A DNA stretch of 64,000 nt from assembly GCA_951394405.1 (NCBI GenBank), contig OX596339.1, positions 3,534,001 through 3,598,000 on the forward strand, given 5' to 3'. The translations under genes and the position numbers were made by a program. The notes under the pieces were generated by a model. The model was given only the letters and a program-made list of their open reading frames with translations, was not told the origin of the DNA and made no database searches. Shown piece by piece: positions 22,779 to 33,197 of the stretch. The stretch comes from Coprinellus micaceus (taxonomy: Eukaryota > Basidiomycota > Agaricomycetes > Agaricales > Psathyrellaceae). Within the stretch, counting starts at the first letter, position 1; every line of letters starts with the position of its first letter.

Positions 22779-24260
22779 GTTACCCATTTAGGGCGCGGGT
22801 GACCTTTACAGTGCACCTTATACACCATTCTCCTACCTATTGACGTATCCCCTGGGTGTAGGCTGACACCATTTACACCAATGCCTATCACCCAGTACTG
22901 TCCGGTGAAATATAGGCACCAAATACACCTCCACGCTCTTAGACACCATTTACACCTCTTTTCCGTTGTTAAAGCCACCGTCCCTATTTGGTACAGGCCT
23001 ACACCATACGCACCACCCCACCACCAGGTGCACGGATGACACCACATGCACCTATGAACCCCGCTGTACCTCTCACCATGCCGTGCACCAGTTACACCCC
23101 GGCTTGCCCAACACCTGGGACCCCTGAACCACACCACATACACCTCTGATACCTGATGGGCCTCGCAGGTGAATTCCCGGCAGATCCAGCACCACACACA
23201 CCATTCCGATTGCTGCGTTCGCCTATTCAGCGTTCACACGCACCTATAGACGCCCAGACCCTCAGGCACGTGTCCTCGTCTCGCACCACTCGCACCTCGT
23301 ATCCAGAACCTCGCTCGGATCCTGTAGCGCAAACCGCCGTCCCCAGCACCACACACACCATTCCGGTGACTGCGTTCGCCTATCCGTCCTTCGCACCACT
23401 CGCACCTCTGATCCAGACGCAGCGCAATTATTTCGCTATGCACCTCTTACACCTCCCAACATCGCCCGGACCCTGTAGCGCGAAATACCCTCTCAAGCAC
23501 CACGTACACCATTCCGATCACCGCGTTCGCCTATCCGGCCTTCACACCATTCGCACCTTGTATCCAGACACCGCAATCATTTCGCCATGCACCTATTACA
23601 CCTTCAGCACGAAATGCCGACCCCAGCACCACACGCACCTCTCTCTGATCACCGTGTTCGCTCGTTCGGCGTTCGGGCCACACGCGCCCGCACGTCGGTC
23701 CCCGCTTCGCACCTCTTACACCTCTGATCTCGAGATCGCAATTATCCAGCCCTGCACCTCTTACACCTTGAAACCTCGACCCCAACACCACATACACCTC
23801 TTGACACCCGCTCACCCCGGGCTGCACGAATACGGCGGTAGCACCATATGCACCTTTAAGCGCCCAGCAATTCACCCACGTGATCAGGAGCAGTTAGGCG
23901 CCTTGCGATATTAGATTAGATTAGATTACCGTAGTGACCTGGCGGGCAGACGCTCGCGAGACCCTGATTAGCCCAAATGCCTATGACCCAGACTGTAATT
24001 AACCCCCTACATACACCTTCCATCCGCGACTGGGCTTTGTAGCGCTGATATCTGATCACAGCACCACCTACACCTCTCGACGCGCATCCCCGGACTTCAC
24101 GAATAGGGCGTGAGCACCACATACACCTTTTAAGCGCCCAGAAATCCAGGCACGTGAATCCTCGCTTCTCGCCACGTACACCTCTGTTCCTCGATCGCCA
24201 GCACCACTTACACCACATCGTCTTTGCCCAGTCGATACACCGGGCGCACCAAGGGTTCAG
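22779..24260 (+). repeat. Left subterminal array of CACCACATACACCT-like words
   Basis: About 1.5 kb with dozens of variants of CACC(A)(T/C)A(T/C)(A/G)CACC on the plus strand. Between about 23186 and 23650 larger degenerate units of roughly 130-156 bp start at CAGCACCACACACACC, CAAGCACCACGTACACC and similar. The open frame running through 23156-23914 is a by-product of the repeat composition. Confidence 0.8.
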
Positions 24261-24335
24261 GGTTCGGTCAGGACTTATAAATGGAAGAATCCCTTCCCTC
24301 TTTTGCACTCTCTTCCTACCACGACCTCGACCAAC

Positions 24336-25074
24336 ATGATGTGCTTTTCCAGTGTTGAGCTGAGGAAAGCTGAAATTCGCGCCACAGCTGAGTACCGGAA
24401 GCGCATCTCAGAAGAGTTTGATAGAAATACGGCTGTCTGGTCAACATCGAATCGGACATGTTCGGAAAGGAACTGACTGTCTTGATTTGTAGGAGGCCCG
24501 TGAACGACATCGATTGAAGCAAGAGGCCCAAGAAATGGAGGAGGAACTTAGGGGCGATGCTTTACCAAAGAGAAGGGGAGTCAATCGGAAGAAGGGTGTT
24601 TCCTTGGAGGATGCCGATTTGGTGGAAGCGATGTGAGTCGACTCAGGACCTACTTGTTATAGGATCTCATCACAAAACAGCACATTTACGCTTGGCCGTC
24701 TCCAGTCTTCAGCCACAACACCCAGTTCTAATGCCCACCCTCTCTGCGCACAAGCGGGATCTACTTTGCCTCCCCGTCGCTCCCGCCCCTCCAAGTCCTA
24801 CGCCTGCATGTCGACCAGGGGCTCTGTACCCAAGAACGTTCGCGACAACGAAAGGGCTCGCTTATGTCGGGCCAAGACATCCACAGAGGCGGCTACGACA
24901 ACCCTCTCCACCTCTACACCCCTGCAGGCCGGCGTAGTTGCGTCAACCCTGAGCCCAATGCCTCCCCCACCCGTCCCTGAGGCGACATTGGCAGATGACA
25001 CCCCTCCCTATCGCTTACGACCCCGGGATAAGATCAGAAAGACCGAGCATGCTGAAAAGGTGTACCGTATGTAA
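24336..25074 (+). CDS. KDZ cargo gene 1, hypothetical coiled-coil/basic protein
   Basis: Begins MMCFSSVELRKAEIRATAEY at 24336. After an intron with acceptor at about 24492 it continues EARERHRLKQEAQEMEEEL, a charged helix likely to be coiled coil. A second intron (about 24633-24680) joins the third exon, Pro/Thr/Ser-rich with PPRRSRPSKSYAC, and ends in YRLRPRDKIRKTEHAEK before the stop at 25074. The first donor is not clear, so the first exon boundary is approximate. No known domain. It lies 53 bp from the 3' end of the transposase gene, convergent. Whether it helps transposition is unknown. Confidence 0.5.
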
Positions 25075-25127
25075 TTAGTGTACGACGAGGGCCACGAGAA
25101 ACCGAGAAATCATTATGTATTCGAAGT

Positions 25128-28100
25128 TCAACATACATCGTGTGAGGGGTTGATAACCGTATTAGCCAGAGCAGCAACCGTTTCGGAGATGGCATCGTCG
25201 TCGACCGAGTGGTTTGGAATGCCCTTTCGCTGGTAGTGAAGCTCAGGGTTGGCGATTTCTTGCTCCGCGTTGGCGATGATTTCGTCGACGCCACTCCAGT
25301 GATGTATGAACGAGTTTCGGAGGGATTGACAGAGGTTTGCCTGTCGGGCAGCATATGCGCCGAGGCCCTCGGCGTACTCTGGGGTAATGTCCCTTCCAAC
25401 CCAAGCCGCACCTCGCCTCTCCCACTCATTTGCGTTCCAGGCAAAGAACCGGAGGGTGCGATTCATCTCTTCCTTCACTAGCTTGATTTCCTCTTGATAT
25501 CTCTGGGCGCGAGCACGCGACTTCCCCCATTCGACCCGAAGTGCTATCCCAGATGTCAGATTATGCGAGATGACTCGGAGGAGGGAAGAAGACTCACTAT
25601 CAGCCGCAAAGTCGTTTCGCATATCTTGGGTAGATCCTACTGTTCGCCAAATCCACGAAAGCTTGCGCTTCGTCTCACCCCTCGGACCTACAATCTTCCC
25701 ACCCCCTCCTGCGCTTCCCTTCTTATCTTTCTTTGTCACCTTTCGCCCCTTTTTTTTGGATCTCGCCTCATCTTCCCCCGCCTGAGCGCCTCTGTGTGAT
25801 TCAGTCTCCGCGGGCATAGGGAGGGAATCTACCTCCGTCATGGAGCGTAGATCATCATCCTCCAAGGGAAGGAAGATGTGGGTGGTTAAAGGCGAGTTTG
25901 TCGGGGTTGTCAATGTAATGACAGCTGTCCGGGCTTGTCGGTACTCGGTCGCGGCCGCATTGATTCGAGCCTGAACTGTGGCGATGGCGTTTAGCGCCCG
26001 GGTATTGGCGCCTTGGCCTCGAGCCCACCGATGCTTGGCGTCGTACAGGGTAGCACGTATCTGGAGGTTGCGGCGGATGGTTCCCAATGCTTCGTGGGCT
26101 TGAGCGACCCGCAAGCGGTATTCAATTAGCGACAGTTTCGGATCGACAGCGATCTTTTTCCCGACGGAAGACGGGAGATACAATGGTAGATCGAAGGCGC
26201 TCTTGCTTTTTCCGGTATCCTGATGGCGCAGCATAGCCGTTCCGGGGACGTATATCTGAAGCAACCGGTACCAGGTCTCGATCTTACGGACCAGCGTGTT
26301 GGTGCGGAATTGGGTGCGAGAAATCTGACGGTCCTTTGCGTGATCCCACAGTCGGCTAGACTGTCGCTTTACCGCACGTCTAAAGAACCCTGAGAACGAC
26401 AGCGACAAATAGGTGCAATGGTTAAACTCACTGCTCCTCCTCGAGATCAATGCCCCAAGCGATTAGACTAGCTGGGGAGATCTCATCGGTCAAGGATAAG
26501 TCTTCTCCCTTGTCCAAAGCGACCTTCTCTTCATCAGAGAGGACTTTGCGAACTGTGGCTTGAGTTGGAGTATCGATGGTGAGTTCGTATGGATTTGGCC
26601 TTGATGGATCCAGCTCATACGCGATAACGGCGTCTAACCACTCGTCGACGTTGTACTCTTCCCTCACCGAGGCGTCGAGTTCTTGATGGGCAACCACATG
26701 TTCAACCACACTTCCCACTGCGGTCTCGAGTTTCTTCAACAAAGACTTCCCTGTCAAAAGGAAGCATACATTAACACCAGATTCACCAGGTAGGAGTGAG
26801 CACCAGATGCACCAGGCGCCGGAGTAAAACATACCTAAATTCACAACCTTCCTCCAGTTATAGTCACCGAAGTTGAAGTCGAGGGTATCGCGACGGGTTC
26901 CTGGTCCCATCTCCCGCGTGCTCGGACCCAAGGGATTAGACTCAGCCCATCCACGTTCTGGGGCCTCACCATCACCGAGAGCGGCACCTGGTGTGAGCAT
27001 GAAAGCGAAGCGACTGCGACAGACGGGGATGTGAGCCGGTAAATGGAACTTCGGGACTGCAAATCGAGTGATTACGCCGGGTTGGAGGAGGGGACAGTCT
27101 TTGTCGATTTTCGCGATTCGCTCAAAGAGACCTTTGCCCCATTGACAGGCAATATCGTAGGAGATAAGGAACATTTTGAGGGAGAGGTTCACGAGACTCA
27201 TGACGAGGAAGTAGTCCATATTAGAGTACCTAGAGGATTCCATGTAACTACACACATGTAAAGGGCTAACATTCTACTTACCGTTCGCCCTTCTGTAGAT
27301 CCCCAACCGCTGAGGGTCGCTTCATGTTGTGCCTGGTGCATTCCACCGTTCCCACCCCCGTTGCTGAGTATCCTTGACCAGGCCGGGTATCTGCAAGGTT
27401 GACAGCGTCGTGGCGAGAGCAGTCGCTCTTGGGCTCGACATCATTCTCGTGGTCCTTGAGATGCTTCTTGTATTCCTTATCTTCCACAAAGTAACCCCAT
27501 CCACGGCTGAGACCAGGATCGGCAGTGTCACTCGAAACATCCTTCCTTTTCAGCCGGAAGTTTGCGTCGAGGCCGATGTTGAGTGCGTGGAGGTACCTGT
27601 TGGATGTGAGTATACACAAAGGAATGGGTGCAGTGAACACAACACTCACATATCCTCCGGACTCGCTGATTCCCATCCAGGTGCCATGTTGATTCCAGGG
27701 TGAGGACAGGGCGGACACAACACCGCACACTCCCCTACCTGCGTTTGCGAAGGCGGGCGGTCTGGATCGTGTCCTCTTCCTGCGCGCTTGAGCATGCGGA
27801 CCTGGCGAAACTCATGGACCATGCGAATGAGACTGGGGTAGCGATCCTGCGACAAATGTGGGTGAGCACCGCCCACGCACAGCGTAGTTAAGTTGGGAAC
27901 ATACCTTGGGGGGGGCGATGCCAGTGTTGTCAGTTAACCGGGAGATCGTAGACCATACTTCGAAGGGTGATATCTTGGACTCATATTGAAGAATTTCGAA
28001 GTGCTCGAGGAGGCGGAATGTCGCTGCGGTCTTCGGGTTGTCGACCGTCGCTGGCCAAAGCCGGCGTTCCATCAGCTGACCCACATGATCGGTTCCCGCG

Positions 28101-28978
28101 TAACCGCAACCGCAAAAGTCGACACCGACGGAATGTACCTGGTCGAGGTCGAGAACGACAAACTCATCACCGCGTGTCCTCTCCGGCATTGGGCAGAAAT
28201 CCCCAGTGAAATGACCCAGCTGGATGCGAAGACCAAGAGCTTTCAAGGTTGTGGAGGTAAAGAACACACCATTCCACTTCTGTTTGAAGGTATGTCAGCA
28301 CTGATCTGGAATGTTCACCGACAAAACGAAACTAACCTGGACCCGATGAAACGGGTGGTCTGCATGCGTTGCTACCATGCACTCCTGACAGACAAGTCCC
28401 ATCCCCGTGCATGAGAGGCAGCGATGGCAGGACTCTGCCAGTCCGTATTTTCGACAGCGCTGACAGTGGGAGGGTGGGTCACGACCTCGTCCTTCCAGAG
28501 TGATCATGTGCTTCACAAAGGTATCCATCTCCTTGGTCCACTCGTGCAGGGCGGCATCCTATCAATCCATTCCACCATTACGAAGACATCCTGAAAATCC
28601 CCAAAGTGAAAGACGTACCCCTGGCTCCTTGGACCGACCCGGTAAGTCAGGATCGTGAATAGGTGGGACATCTTCGTTCTCAATGAAGCTGTTGACATAG
28701 TTCTGGTCCCACCCATTGCCCAAGGCAACTCCGTTCCACGCCTGAAGGAGGTCCAAAACTGTTCCTTTGGGAATTTCTGGGGCTCGTGTTGTGTTGATTC
28801 CAGAGATTTGAGTCGAGCCTGTAACGAGGAATCCCCCATTCCCCCTGGCTTTGAGTTTTGTATTCGTGATGGTTGCGCCGACAGATCGTGCTTGGGAGGC
28901 TGTAAGACCAACAAGAGCTGCGATGGGTACGTGTGTCGTGATTTTAAGCTTGGGCTTGGGCTTTCCTTTCTTCGTCAT
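25128..28978 (-). CDS. KDZ transposase with CxC2-like cysteine cluster
   Basis: DDE-type transposase of the KDZ superfamily, acting on the terminal repeats of this element. Multi-exon; coding blocks follow one another from ATG 28978 to the stop at 25128 without a visible break. In order: basic N-terminus MTKKGKPKPKLK; the CxC2-like cluster CHRCLSCTGMGLVCQECM followed by HADHPFHRV; LGLRIQLGH, FVVLDLDQVHSVGVDFCGC, LWPATVDNPKTAATFRLL; KRAGRGHDP; GECAVLCPPCPHPGIN; the core GLDANFRLKRK, SATGVGTVECTRH, AVGDLQKGERYSNMDY, SYDIACQW; KFHLPAHIPVCRSRFAF; GDGEAPERGWAESN; and the C-terminal helical region with LSWIWRT and RALRVEW-like IALRVEWGKSRARAQR. Acidic positions in GLDANF, SYDIACQW and GEAPERGWAE are the likely catalytic residues. 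Confidence 0.92.
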
Positions 28979-29241
28979 GCTGGCACTGGGATGTTTTGGT
29001 CAGAGGGGAGGGTAAGCGATGGCAGGGAAAATGGGGTTTGCGATTATGCCTCACGGATTTCATCCTCTGCGAACTGGTGCTTGTGGTGCTGTGCTTCTGG
29101 CCTCTGTAACGTGGTGCTCGTGGTGCTACCCTTCTGGAAATCACCCCTCCTGACAGTTCTCTTGGGGAGTGGTGCTTCTGGTGCATGGTCTCTTCAAACG
29201 GGAGGTATTCTGATTCAACCAATCTTCCTTCTTCTCGTGTC

Positions 29242-30007
29242 ATGGTACGGCGCACAAAATACTTTACCCAAGAGGAAAGGCTAGCTGGAAGGAGGGAGCT
29301 CGCGTCTCAAAGGAGCATTTCACCTACGTGCGTACTTGGGCATTTTCCCCTACGAAAACTCACTGATCACATCCCACAGAATTAAAGCGTCTCGCAGCCA
29401 AAGCAACCACCGTGCCTATTGCAAGAGGCAAATCGGCACGAACGCGGATGTTACGGTAGACCAGAGGATCGATTTCTGGGGAAGATTACCTCTGGTAGTT
29501 GAGGACGAAAATGTGTTTGCCCTCTTCCGAGATGGAGAAGCGACCATTCCTCTCAACAAAGACCGCAACCTTACCGTGACCGATCTCGAGGCCCTGTCCA
29601 TCGAACCACCCTACTCCTCTGACCTCATATTCCATCCGAGTTTCATGGAGCTGTGGGATGAAGGCTTGCGCCCCGCACTATGGGGACATCACACCCGCAT
29701 TTACCTGGACAATCTCGAGCTTGAAATTGCTCGATGCCGCCATATACCACCCCTCGACATATCAAATCAGCGGAGAGGACAGTTCAACACCCTCGTTCGG
29801 CGGTGGGAGAAGTTGTGGGGGGATAGACTTCGCTTTGCGAAGGCCAAGGATAAGCCATCCGAGGCGGTGACCCTGTTTCACATCCGATGGACGGCAAGGT
29901 GTATTCTGTGGGCAGTACTGGACTTAAAGGCTCTGGAACATGGCCCCACGGCGCTCGCAGATCTTCTCCATGGTCGTCTCCTTGCTATTCTTACGACTGT
30001 TGCATAG
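29242..30007 (+). CDS. KDZ cargo gene 2, hypothetical basic/helical protein
   Basis: Start ATG 29242 (MVRRTKYFTQEERLAGRREL). Exons 29242-29327 and 29380-30007 join in frame. The N-terminal 50 residues are strongly basic (ASRSQSNHRAYCKRQIG), like the short bZIP-like or homeobox-free basic starts of other transposon proteins. The rest is a soluble helical protein with FWGRLPLVVEDENVFALF, FHPSFMELWDEGLRPALWG and LVRRWEKLWGDRLRFA. I recognise no domain. Divergent from the transposase gene by only about 260 bp, so the two may share a promoter region. A DNA-binding helper role is a guess from charge and position. Confidence 0.55.
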
Positions 30008-30034
30008 AAAAGGATACTCATTTAGCCTGAACAA

Positions 30035-30647
30035 CTACCAAATGTACTGCTCCCAGTCGCAAGTCGTGTACAAATCGTTCCTCTGCTCCCAGTCGCTAAT
30101 CGTGTATAAATCCATCCCCTCAAAAAGTTTCGTGAGAGCCCGTTCGGCCTCAACCTCCTCGCGATACTGACAAATCTGGCGACGCAGAATAGCTAAGCGC
30201 TGTCGAATAATAGGCGTGACGAGGGGAGCTCCATCCATCGAAGCTGGGTGGTTTGCGTAGTATCGTACGGCGCTGATGAGTCGCTGGAGGTCGAGTGTCA
30301 GCGGAGGAACGAACGTCGAATACAGAACATACCCTACGGCTCTCCTGATACAGCTCTGCCAGATCAGATGAATGAGAGGTGCCTCCAGGGACAGGGAGCC
30401 CGTGAGTATCAACCCACCAGCCCCAGAACGGCACGAAAAAGTCGCAGAAGGTCCCGTTACTGAGAATTGTTTGGAGGAAGTCGACTGCGCCAAGACGGAG
30501 GTCGTTGATCTGACCCTCTGTAAAGCCTAATCGAAGGTTGGGCATGTTTACTGCATTGCAGTCAGCCCTATTGGATATGCTGTAGGCCCTCGTGAACCCA
30601 CCTGTGAGCGATATTGTTCTGTTCGGGGTAAGTTCCAGGTAATGCAC
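30035..30647 (-). CDS. KDZ cargo gene 3, hypothetical protein
   Basis: Convergent with cargo gene 2, 27 bp apart. Start ATG 30647 (MHYLELTPNRTISLT), intron to VNMPNLRLGFTEGQINDL, a second 49 bp intron with branch GCTGAC after AELYQESRR, then RLISAVRYYANHPASMDG and a charged helical stretch (IIRQRLAILRRQICQYREEVEAE written in part). The end shows a short tandem duplication, LYTISDWEQ followed by LYTTCDWEQ. The middle contains FCDFFVPFWGWWVDTHG. No known domain; no frame break. Confidence 0.5.
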
Positions 30648-31978
30648 TTGGATTCAGGGGCAGGGAATGAACGGAACGGGCCCTGGGTCTTAAGGGTCAG
30701 CTTTGAGGACACCTTTGAATGCCGCTTGGCATTCCATGGATACATTCCAAAGCTTTGATGACCCTTTGGACACCAAACGGCGTTCGACGGAGTCCTTTCG
30801 ACCTCGTTTTGGAAATCTGTGATGCCAAATTGGGAGTAAATCTCAGGAACCAGGGTCAGGGAAGAGCGAAGCCGGCGGAGATGGCGGCTTTGGGGCAGTG
30901 TCTATCAGCCAATAGGAGGGCGTCAAAGGGCCGACTTATATTTGAGAAAACAAAGAAAATTCAATAAGTAATCACTGGGTAGCCTGGTGGTGTTCATTTT
31001 TGTTGCGAATCGGCAATAGGCTCACTTAGATTCAACTGAACTACTTCGCAGAATTGTAGATGTCCATGCTATTTGGAACTAAGAGCCACCCACAACCCTC
31101 CACTCAAGCGAGCGTACTGCGACTTGGGTTGGCTGCCGGACGTTGACACAGCGACATCCCTACAAAACATTGTCTCCCGTCTTTCTGAACCATCTTATCC
31201 TTGCAATTAGTTCAATAATCATCGTATCTACTGCCTTTCGTAATATTAGAGGGAAAAGGGCCACTGTATCGATACCTTTTCAAACAAATGTCTCGTGCGC
31301 CGGGGTACCAGCTGCGATTGAAAGCTCAAACCAGATTCCTTCGAGCTAATCAGGTTTTCACTAACTCCGGATACACATATTAATGTATACTCTCCTGAGA
31401 CTACCTTCTTGCACGTTTAAGCCCACTGGCGGCCCCTTAGGTGCCCTGTTTGCTCATGGCTTGCACGACTGCGAGGAATAGAGACTGAGGACTTAGATAA
31501 GGATGTTGCACAGAGGGCAAGGCACGTAATAGTGAGTTTATGAAGTTCACCTGATGCTAGACTTATTGTTCTACATCCATAAGCGCCCATGGAGGAGAAA
31601 AGGCGGAACGCTCAACAAGCGCCCGCGTGGTCAAATCGACTTAGCGCACGACTCGGTTCTCAAAATAGGGGCAACTTTCCGTGTATGGTCAAGTCATCAC
31701 GACTGCGATCACCGGCCTCATCACTTCATAGGCGCCCGAAGGGACATTCATGGATGTTTGGGTCCAATCGCCGATGCAGAGATATCAAGATGAATAAATA
31801 TACGGTTATATTGACAGAGATATTCACAAATTCACGGACGGAGATAGAAGTACAACACGGCGGACACGGGATTGTGGGTAAGGCAGCCAAGGGTAGGGCG
31901 TCGAAGCGAGTAGAGCAGGAAGCAAGATACACAGACGGAGGATGAAACTCTGCTACTAGTGCGAAAGAGACACGTCTA
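30648..31978. other. Non-coding interval inside the KDZ element
   Basis: About 1.3 kb with no gene that I can support. It includes AT-richer DNA at 31000-31400 and the 3' flank of the RNase H1-like gene. Confidence 0.4.
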
Positions 31979-32885
31979 CTACAAGTACATGACATGGCCG
32001 AGCTCGTAGGCGACGACGTAGGCGTGGTAGGCTTCGTACACGTTGGTGAACTTGGAGAAGCAAGCTCCGCCCACGCTGGTGACATAGGCAGTGGTGTTCT
32101 CCCTGGGCAGATGTCAGAAGACAACGTAGAAGCACAAAGAGACTGTGACTTACCATCCGGCGTAAACGCCGAGGCGGCGACCACGAGTAACCGCGTAATA
32201 ACGGGCAGCTGAGAGCATCGAGTAAGAATCATGCGAAGTAAGGGGAAGTGGAAGGGACAAACCTCCGGGACCAGCATGAAGAGAATCCTCAGGAGGAGGG
32301 GCAGGAGTACCCATCGGCATGGGGTTCAACCCTGCCAGCGGAGGGGAGACAGGAGGAAGGTTGACTCCAGCGCCAATATCCTCGTCGTTTTCATCAGGGA
32401 CTACCGTGGCAGGGGAAGGAGCAGCATCGGTGACACCAACGGTCATGTCACCAGCCACAGGAACAATGCCGAGGCCGGACATAGCAGAAGGGCCTCCCAT
32501 ACCTCCTTCCTTGATCAGGGTGGGTTCCTGAACCTCGATGTCGTCCTCACCTTCATCATCGGAGACGTTGATGATGGGAATGAGGGCGACCCCGGTACCC
32601 TGGCAGGTGGTGCAGGAACGAACGTCTACGACCTTGTGTCAGGCGGCACAGCGGGAAAGACAATGGGGTCAAAGGAGGCACGTACGATGATCCTCGCTGG
32701 ACAGGTCCTCGAGAACACGGAAGCCTGTGAGAATCCTAGACGTAAGAGTAAAGCTCAGTACAGACACGAGTAGACTTACGCTCGTCGATAGCCTCGAGGA
32801 GGACAGCCACAATGGCCTGGAGACGGGGAGAGAGAGGGAGGGTGGACACCGTCGACCTCTCTGCCTGCTTGCCGGACTTGGTCAT
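31979..32885 (-). CDS. KDZ cargo gene 4, RNase H1 N-terminal-like domain protein
   Basis: Start ATG 32885 (MTKSGKQAERSTVSTLPLS), followed by AIVAVLLEAIDERFRVLEDL across the first intron. A later exon carries VRSCTTCQGTGVALIPIINV, an acidic DDEGEDDIEV stretch and a Pro/Gly/Met-rich linker. The last two exons code for RYYAVTRGRRLGVYAGW and then ENTTAYVTSVGGACFSKF, YEAYHAYVVAYELGH. The pattern YYAV-x-RGR-x2-G-[IV]-Y-x2-W ... V-x4-GA-x-F-x-F-x3-EAY is that of the RNase H1 N-terminal (caulimovirus viroplasmin-like) domain, which binds RNA/DNA hybrids. No catalytic RNase H domain follows; the protein stops 11 residues after EAYHAYVV. Middle exon limits are approximate. Confidence 0.68.
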
Positions 32886-33197
32886 GATGAATAAAGTGTA
32901 AGAGAAGTTCGTGTTGGCTAGTGACGGTTGGGAGAAAAGATGGGAATCCGATGATGGACATTTCGAGTGTCTAGGTCGAACTTTTATACGAGTTCACCGC
33001 TGTTTGGACCTTTATTTGTCCCCCGGACTCCAGGTTCACAAGTTGGTATCGGAGATCTGAAGGATATAATTGGGAGTACGAAATCGGGATTCGATCTCGT
33101 TATATTGTCCTCCGCTGAACTATTGGAAGCATTGACTGCCGTGCACCACACACCATACACCAGACGCACCGCTCCTCGTCATCCCACATCGTTCCCT

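Noticed and set aside
23156..23914. 252-codon plus-strand frame
   Set aside because: It runs through the subterminal repeat array; its His/Pro/Thr-rich product just reflects the CACC-rich word and has no start context or domain.
22779..24260. CRISPR-like or centromeric repeat
   Set aside because: Repeats are degenerate, irregularly spaced and bound to a transposon end; the host is a fungus.
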